NCBI RefSeq assembly: GCF_001280085.1 | Contig: NZ_LGED01000225.1 | Coordinates: forward strand, 1-55,559 | Length of the DNA: 55,559 nt | From: Saccharothrix sp. NRRL B-16348 | Lineage (GTDB): Bacteria > Actinomycetota > Actinomycetes > Mycobacteriales > Pseudonocardiaceae | Reading direction: 5' to 3' | In this document: positions 52,801 to 55,559 of the stretch, in pieces | Layout: each line of letters begins with the position of its first letter | How positions within the stretch are numbered: position 1 is the stretch's first letter | Position numbers and translations under genes: made by a program | The notes under the pieces: generated by a model | The model's input: only the letters and a program-made list of their open reading frames with translations | Told to the model about the DNA's origin: nothing | Databases searched by the model: none

Positions 52801-55559
52801 CGTAGGCCCGGTAGGTGACGCCGGGGTGCCGCCGCGCCACCTCGTCGGCGTCGCGGACGTCGGCCTTGCCCATCTCCAGGAACACGCCGCCGCGCGGCAG
52901 CAACCGCAGCGACGCGTCGACGAACTCGTCGGCCAGGCAGTCGAGGACGATGTCCACGCCCTCGGCGAACCGCTGCTCGAACTCCAGCGTCCGCGACGAC
53001 GCGATCCGCTCCTCCGGGTAGCCCAGCGCGCGCAGCACCGGCCACTTCGGCGGGCTGGCCGTGCCGTACAGCTCCAGCCCCCAGTGCCGGGCCAGCTGCG
53101 TCGCGGCCATGCCGACACCGCCGGTCGCCGCGTGCACCAGCAGGGACTGGCCGGGCCGGGCGCCCGCCAGGTCCACCAGGCCGTAGAACGCGGTCAGGAA
53201 CACCACGGGGGTGGACCCGGCCTGCGCGAACGTCCACCCGGTCGGCACGGGCGCGAGCAGCCGGTGGTCGGTGACCGCCACCGGGCCCATCGCGCCGCCC
53301 GCGAACAGCCCCATCACCCGGTCGCCGGGCGCGAACGCGGTGACGTCCGCGCCGACCTCGACCACCACGCCCGCCGCCTCGCCGCCGATCCGGGCGTCGT
53401 CACCGGGGTAGAGGTCCAGGCCGATCAGCACGTCCCGGAAGTTCAGGCCCGCCGCGCGGACCTCGACCCGCACCTCGCCCGCCGCCAACGGTCGCCGCGC
53501 CACCGGCACGGGCGCCAGGTTCTCCAGCGTGCCGCGCGAGGTCGTGTCCCAGTGCCAGTCGCCGTCGGGTGTGCGCGGCACCTGCGACGGCACCACCCTC
53601 GGCACCCGTGCCTCGCCCGCGCGCAGGAGCACCTGCGGTTCGCCGCCTGCGGCCGCGCGCCGCACCAGTTCGGCCGAGGCCTCGTCGGTGTCCACAATGG
53701 ACACTCGGCCGGGGTGCTCGGCGATCACCGAGCGGACCAGGCCCCAGACGGGCGCCGCGGCGAGGTCGGTCACGTGGTCGCCCACCGCGCCGCGGGTGAC
53801 GACCACGAGGTGCGGCCGGTCCCCCGCCAGATGGTCGCGCACCGCCGCCAGCACGCGTCGGGCGGCGGCGTGCGCACCGGTGACCGGGTCGCCGTCACCG
53901 ACGACCTCCAGCACGTCGACGTCCACGTCGTTGTCCGCGTCGGTGTCCGCGTCGGGCAGGGCCCACGGCACCCACTCGACGTGCGACAACGGCGACCGCA
54001 CCGGCGCGGCGGCCTGCGCGCGCAGCACCAGCGACCCGACTTCGAGGACGACCGCGCCCGCGTGGTCCACCGCCGTGACCGCGTACTCGTCGGCGCCGAT
54101 CGGCCGCACCCGGACCCGCAGCGCGGTCGCGCCCGACCGGCTCAGCCGCACGTCGCTCCACGAGAACGGCACGCGCACCTGCCCCGCCGGGGTGTCCAGC
54201 ACGTGCAGCGCGGCGTCCAGCAGCGCCGGGTGCGGGTCGAACCGGCCCGCGTCCACCGGCAGCCGCACGTCGCCGTACAGGTCGTCGCCCGACCGCCACG
54301 CGGCGAGCAGCCCGCGGAACGCCGGGCCGTACTGGTAGCCCTGGTCGGCCAACCGGTCGTACCGGCCGTCGAGGTCGACCGGTTCGGTGTCGACGGGCCA
54401 CTCGAACCCCGTCGGCGCCGAGTGCTCCGCGGTCAGCGTGCCGGAGGCGTGCAGGGTCCAGCCCTCGCCGTCCTTGGAGTGCACGGTGACACCGCGCCGG
54501 CCGTGGTCGTCCGGCGCGCCCACCGCCAGCTGCACCTCGGCGGGCACCAGGAGCGGCGCGTGGGACACGAGTTCGGCCAGGACGGGACAGCCGACCTGCT
54601 CCCCCGCGTGCACCGCGAGCTCGACCAGCGCGGCGCCGGGCACCAACGGCTCGCCGAGCACCGCGTGGTCGGCCAGCCACGGGTGCGCGTCCAGGGTGAG
54701 CCTGCCCGCCAGCAGCACCCCGTCGCCGTTGGCCACGCGCACGGCCGAGGTCAGCAGCGGGTGGCCGGACGGCGTGCCGTAGTCCACGTCGGACGCCAGC
54801 CAGTACCGCTCCCGCTGGAACGGGTAGGTCGGCAGGTCGACCGGCGGGCCGTCGGGCAGCCGCCAGTCCACCGGCACGCCGTGCACGTGCGCGTGCGCCA
54901 GCGCGGCGGTGAACCGGTCGAGCCCGCCGTCGTCGCGGCGCAGGGTGCCCAGCGCCACCGTGCCGTCCGGCGCGGCGGCGGTGAGCACCGGGTGCGGGCT
55001 GGACTCCACCAGCACGCCGATCCCGTCGGCCACCACCGCTTCGACGGCGCGGTGGAACTCGACCGGTTCGCGCGTGTTGCGGTACCAGTACTCGGCGTCC
55101 AGGGTCGCGGTGTCGAGCAGGGCGCCGGTCACCGACGAGTAGAACGGGATCGTGGCCGGGCGCGGCCGGACGGGCGCGAGCGCGGTCAGCAGCTCGTCGC
55201 GCAGCTCGGCCACCTGCGGCGAGTGCCCGGCGTAGTCGACCCGCACGCGCTTGGCCCGCAGGCTCTCCACCGCGAGGAGCCGGTCGAGCGCGTCGTCCGG
55301 GCCGGAGACCACGGTGGCGGCGGGTCCGTTGACCGCCGCGACGACCAGGCCGTCCTCCAGCAGCGGGCGCACCTCGGCCACGGGCAGCGGCACGGACACC
55401 ATCCCGCCGCGTCCGCCGAGTTCGCGCAGGGCCTTGGCGCGCAGGGCGACGACCCTGGCCCCGTCTTCGAGCGACAACGCCCCGGCCACGACCGCCGCCG
55501 CGATCTCGCCCTGCGAATGACCCACCACCGCGTCCGGTGTCACACCGTGCGAACGCCAC
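46856..55559 (-). CDS. Type I modular PKS, 5' end beyond the window
   Basis: The gene is open from the right edge to the stop at 46856-46858; the visible part is about 2900 residues. Domain order with approximate positions: AT, partial (55559-54830); DH (54790-54000; [10 protein letters not shown] complete); ER (53540-52620; [18 protein letters not shown]); KR (52600-52070; GGTGTLG, LDD); ACP (51920-51680). Then KS (51650-50370; DTACSAS, HGTGT), AT (50095-49150; HAFH), DH (49110-48330; [10 protein letters not shown]), KR (47980-47480; LDD), ACP (47310-47110; DLGLDSL), and C-terminal docking helices (47060-46859). The first AT has GHSQGE and YAGH, closest to methylmalonyl-type. So one fully reduced methyl-bearing unit is followed by one malonyl alkene unit, handed to the docking domain of the next PKS. 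Confidence 0.94.
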   Translation of the reverse strand, partial: WRSHGVTPDAVVGHSQGEIAAAVVAGALSLEDGARVVALRAKALRELGGRGGMVSVPLPVAEVRPLLEDGLVVAAVNGPAATVVSGPDDALDRLLAVESLRAKRVRVDYAGHSPQVAELRDELLTALAPVRPRPATIPFYSSVTGALLDTATLDAEYWYRNTREPVEFHRAVEAVVADGIGVLVESSPHPVLTAAAPDGTVALGTLRRDDGGLDRFTAALAHAHVHGVPVDWRLPDGPPVDLPTYPFQRERYWLASDVDYGTPSGHPLLTSAVRVANGDGVLLAGRLTLDAHPWLADHAVLGEPLVPGAALVELAVHAGEQVGCPVLAELVSHAPLLVPAEVQLAVGAPDDHGRRGVTVHSKDGEGWTLHASGTLTAEHSAPTGFEWPVDTEPVDLDGRYDRLADQGYQYGPAFRGLLAAWRSGDDLYGDVRLPVDAGRFDPHPALLDAALHVLDTPAGQVRVPFSWSDVRLSRSGATALRVRVRPIGADEYAVTAVDHAGAVVLEVGSLVLRAQAAAPVRSPLSHVEWVPWALPDADTDADNDVDVDVLEVVGDGDPVTGAHAAARRVLAAVRDHLAGDRPHLVVVTRGAVGDHVTDLAAAPVWGLVRSVIAEHPGRVSIVDTDEASAELVRRAAAGGEPQVLLRAGEARVPRVVPSQVPRTPDGDWHWDTTSRGTLENLAPVPVARRPLAAGEVRVEVRAAGLNFRDVLIGLDLYPGDDARIGGEAAGVVVEVGADVTAFAPGDRVMGLFAGGAMGPVAVTDHRLLAPVPTGWTFAQAGSTPVVFLTAFYGLVDLAGARPGQSLLVHAATGGVGMAATQLARHWGLELYGTASPPKWPVLRALGYPEERIASSRTLEFEQRFAEGVDIVLDCLADEFVDASLRLLPRGGVFLEMGKADVRDADEVARRHPGVTYRAYDLVEAGPDRIRDMFAELAALFEAGVLTPLPVTAWDLRQAPEAFRFLGQARHTGKLVLTAPPAFDPTGTVLVTGGTGTLGALVARHLVTAHGVRKLVLLSRGGGANPLADLDAEVRVVACDVTSRDALAAVLADITDLTAVVHSAGVLDDGTVESLTPERLDTVLRPKVDAAWHLHELTRDRELSAFVLFSSLASVVGGAGQANYAAGNAFLDALAQHRHSLGLPATSIAWGLWAQASGLTGGLTGADHSRLVRGGFAVLPTAEALAMFDAALTADRALVVGARATAASPATPKQADGSVLDLVRAHVATVLGHGSPDAVDVHRPFKDLGFDSLTTVELRNRLAAATGERLPTTLVFDHPTPLALAEHLAGRRAPVVTAPVVAPTQEPIAIVGMACRFPGGVRSPEDLWRLVEAEADVVGPFPTDRGWDLAGLFDPDPDRPGTTYTRSGGFLDAATAFDAAFFGISPREALAMDPQQRLLLEVAWEAFERAGIDPAAVRGTDTGVFVGTNGQDYSDLWVGDWDTVEGYIGTGNSASVLSGRVAYAFGLEGPAVTVDTACSASLVSLHWAAQALRRGDCSLALAGGATVMATPGTYTEFSRQRVLSEDGRCKSFSADADGTGWAEGVGLLVVERLSDARRNGHPVLAVVRGTAVNQDGASNGLTAPNGLAQQRVIRRALADAGLRPADVDAVEAHGTGTRLGDPIEAGALLATYGQDRAEPLWIGSLKSNLGHSQAASGVGGLIKMVQAVHNGVLPRTLHVTEPTPQVDFAPDTVQVLAQARPWPEVDRPRRFGVSSFGISGTNAHVIIEEAGAAAEPPPADDTRPVAWVLSAKDDAALRDQARRLHDRLTERPARPLDVAWSLAATRSHLERRVGFAGSTVESLLARLAEVAGGVDHGEPGRVAFLFSGQGSQHPGMTRDLRAAYPVFARAYDEVCAHLEFDTDLFDTDAVHETRYAQPALFAVEVALFRLLESWGVRPDFLAGHSVGEIAAAHVAGVLSLADACAVVTARGRLMQELPAGGAMVAIAATEDEVRPLLSDRVGIAAVNGPRSVVVSGDEAAVEAVASAFDRTTRLRVSHAFHSPLVEPMLEAFRAVVEGLTFAPPSIPVVSTLTGGIAEFDADHWVRHAREAVRFHDAVEELGRLGARTFLEVGPSGALSAAGGFIPALRKNRPDEEALLGAVAELHARGVDVDWSRVYEGRPTRRVELPTYAFQPRRFWPAGGVRRPATGDHPVLDTVTESAETDSVLLTGSLSVATHPWLGDHRVFGEVVVPGTALLELAAHAAPRAGMDRVAELTLHQPLVVPDGTAVHVQLVVGAPDGPERPLTIYARTGDGEWSRHAAGVLAAGGATPVPLADWPPAGAERIEVDDLYDDFAATGLVLGAAFQGLRAVWRRAGEVFAEVSVDDGGGFGLHPALWDAAQHAVVPGEAVADGSGRAFLPFSWTDVVLHGRGATTLRARLTPLGPDSVAMALADGAGQPVATVGALALRPAAAPRPLYRVEWTRQPVPADVVRHEVPVFEGDVPAAARAATADVLERLRAWPEDPRSADARLAIVVRDDLAHAPVRGLVRAAQAEYPDRFLLVDADGVVAPKFVVTPPRADGALPPGTVLITGGTGALGQLIARHLVDRDPDRRVVLVSRRGEPVAGFPTVACDVSDRAALAALLDTIPDLAAVVHAAGVLDDGVLSSLTPDRFDAVFRPKVDAAWHLHELTRVPLVLFSSAAGLLGGAGQANYAAANSFLDALAEHRRALDLPAVSLAWGLWDAGMGGALSDAQRDRLDRDGVAPISADEGRALFDAALGAGDAVLLPARLSASALRPRVARAAPVERDVDPLTLVRSAVATVLGHGSAADIPPDRPFTDLGLDSLAAVEIRRRLDAATGLRLSSTAVFDHPNPVALAEHVAEQLRPDTAAAALAQLDRLEESMAALADDPEAGARVRQRLEALLAVHVSPADRVTAAELETADLDQMLDIIDQELGTA

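Overview
The window is very GC-rich DNA with strong G/C bias at third codon positions, many GTG starts, GTGA/TGATG gene overlaps and a giant modular type I polyketide synthase (PKS). This points to a filamentous actinomycete. The style is closest to Pseudonocardiaceae (Saccharothrix/Actinosynnema/Lentzea-like), but no rRNA or marker gene is present, so the genus is inference. I see no tRNA, rRNA, insertion sequence, integrase or CRISPR array.

Layout. 0-3.5 kb: an AlkZ-type winged-helix protein (possible DNA glycosylase), a VOC protein, a divergent WYL regulator, and a deletion scar where a 5'-truncated alpha/beta hydrolase abuts a 5'-truncated, internally deleted MmyB/XRE regulator. 3.7-6.3 kb: a secreted LVIVD/P-domain protein and a membrane-anchored histidine-rich protein. 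6.6-11.3 kb: two convergent 394-residue acyl-CoA-dehydrogenase-fold flavoproteins, an FMN-binding split-barrel (PPOX) protein and a DUF899 thioredoxin-like protein. 11.3-14.9 kb: a translationally coupled pair (Ro60-like TROVE/vWA protein plus an HTH-ending partner) and a frameshifted beta-trefoil lectin. 15.2-18.4 kb: a large secreted subtilase. 18.6-22.4 kb: a one-chain fusion of a Ser/Thr kinase to a LytR-CpsA-Psr (LCP) domain, followed by a DUF4241 protein; both appear to be leaderless. 22.5-25.1 kb: a three-gene ABC-2 exporter operon. 25.2-36.6 kb: assorted genes (luciferase-like oxidoreductase, phosphotransferase, DUF4328 protein, two TetR regulators with visible operators, a frameshifted PcfJ-like gene, a BMP lipoprotein, a catalytically dead JAMM protein, DUF1801 and DUF1761 proteins).

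36.6-55.56 kb, minus strand: the 3' end of a PKS cluster running off the right edge. Three coupled genes are visible: a PKS whose 5' end lies outside (AT-DH-ER-KR-ACP, then KS-AT-DH-KR-ACP and C-terminal docking), a two-module PKS ending in a thioesterase, and a SnoaL/NTF2-fold protein whose ATG overlaps the PKS stop. Read colinearly, the last four modules would make an alpha-methyl fully reduced unit followed by three malonyl-derived C=C units, i.e. an acyl chain ending in a conjugated 2,4,6-trienoyl thioester. The coupled NTF2-fold protein then becomes a candidate cyclase acting on it.

The strongest candidates for new biology are the kinase-LCP fusion with its DUF4241 partner, the TROVE/vWA plus HTH operon, the PKS-tail cyclase hypothesis, and the AlkZ-like protein as a possible self-resistance glycosylase. 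Domain calls rest on motif recognition by eye; no database search was possible.
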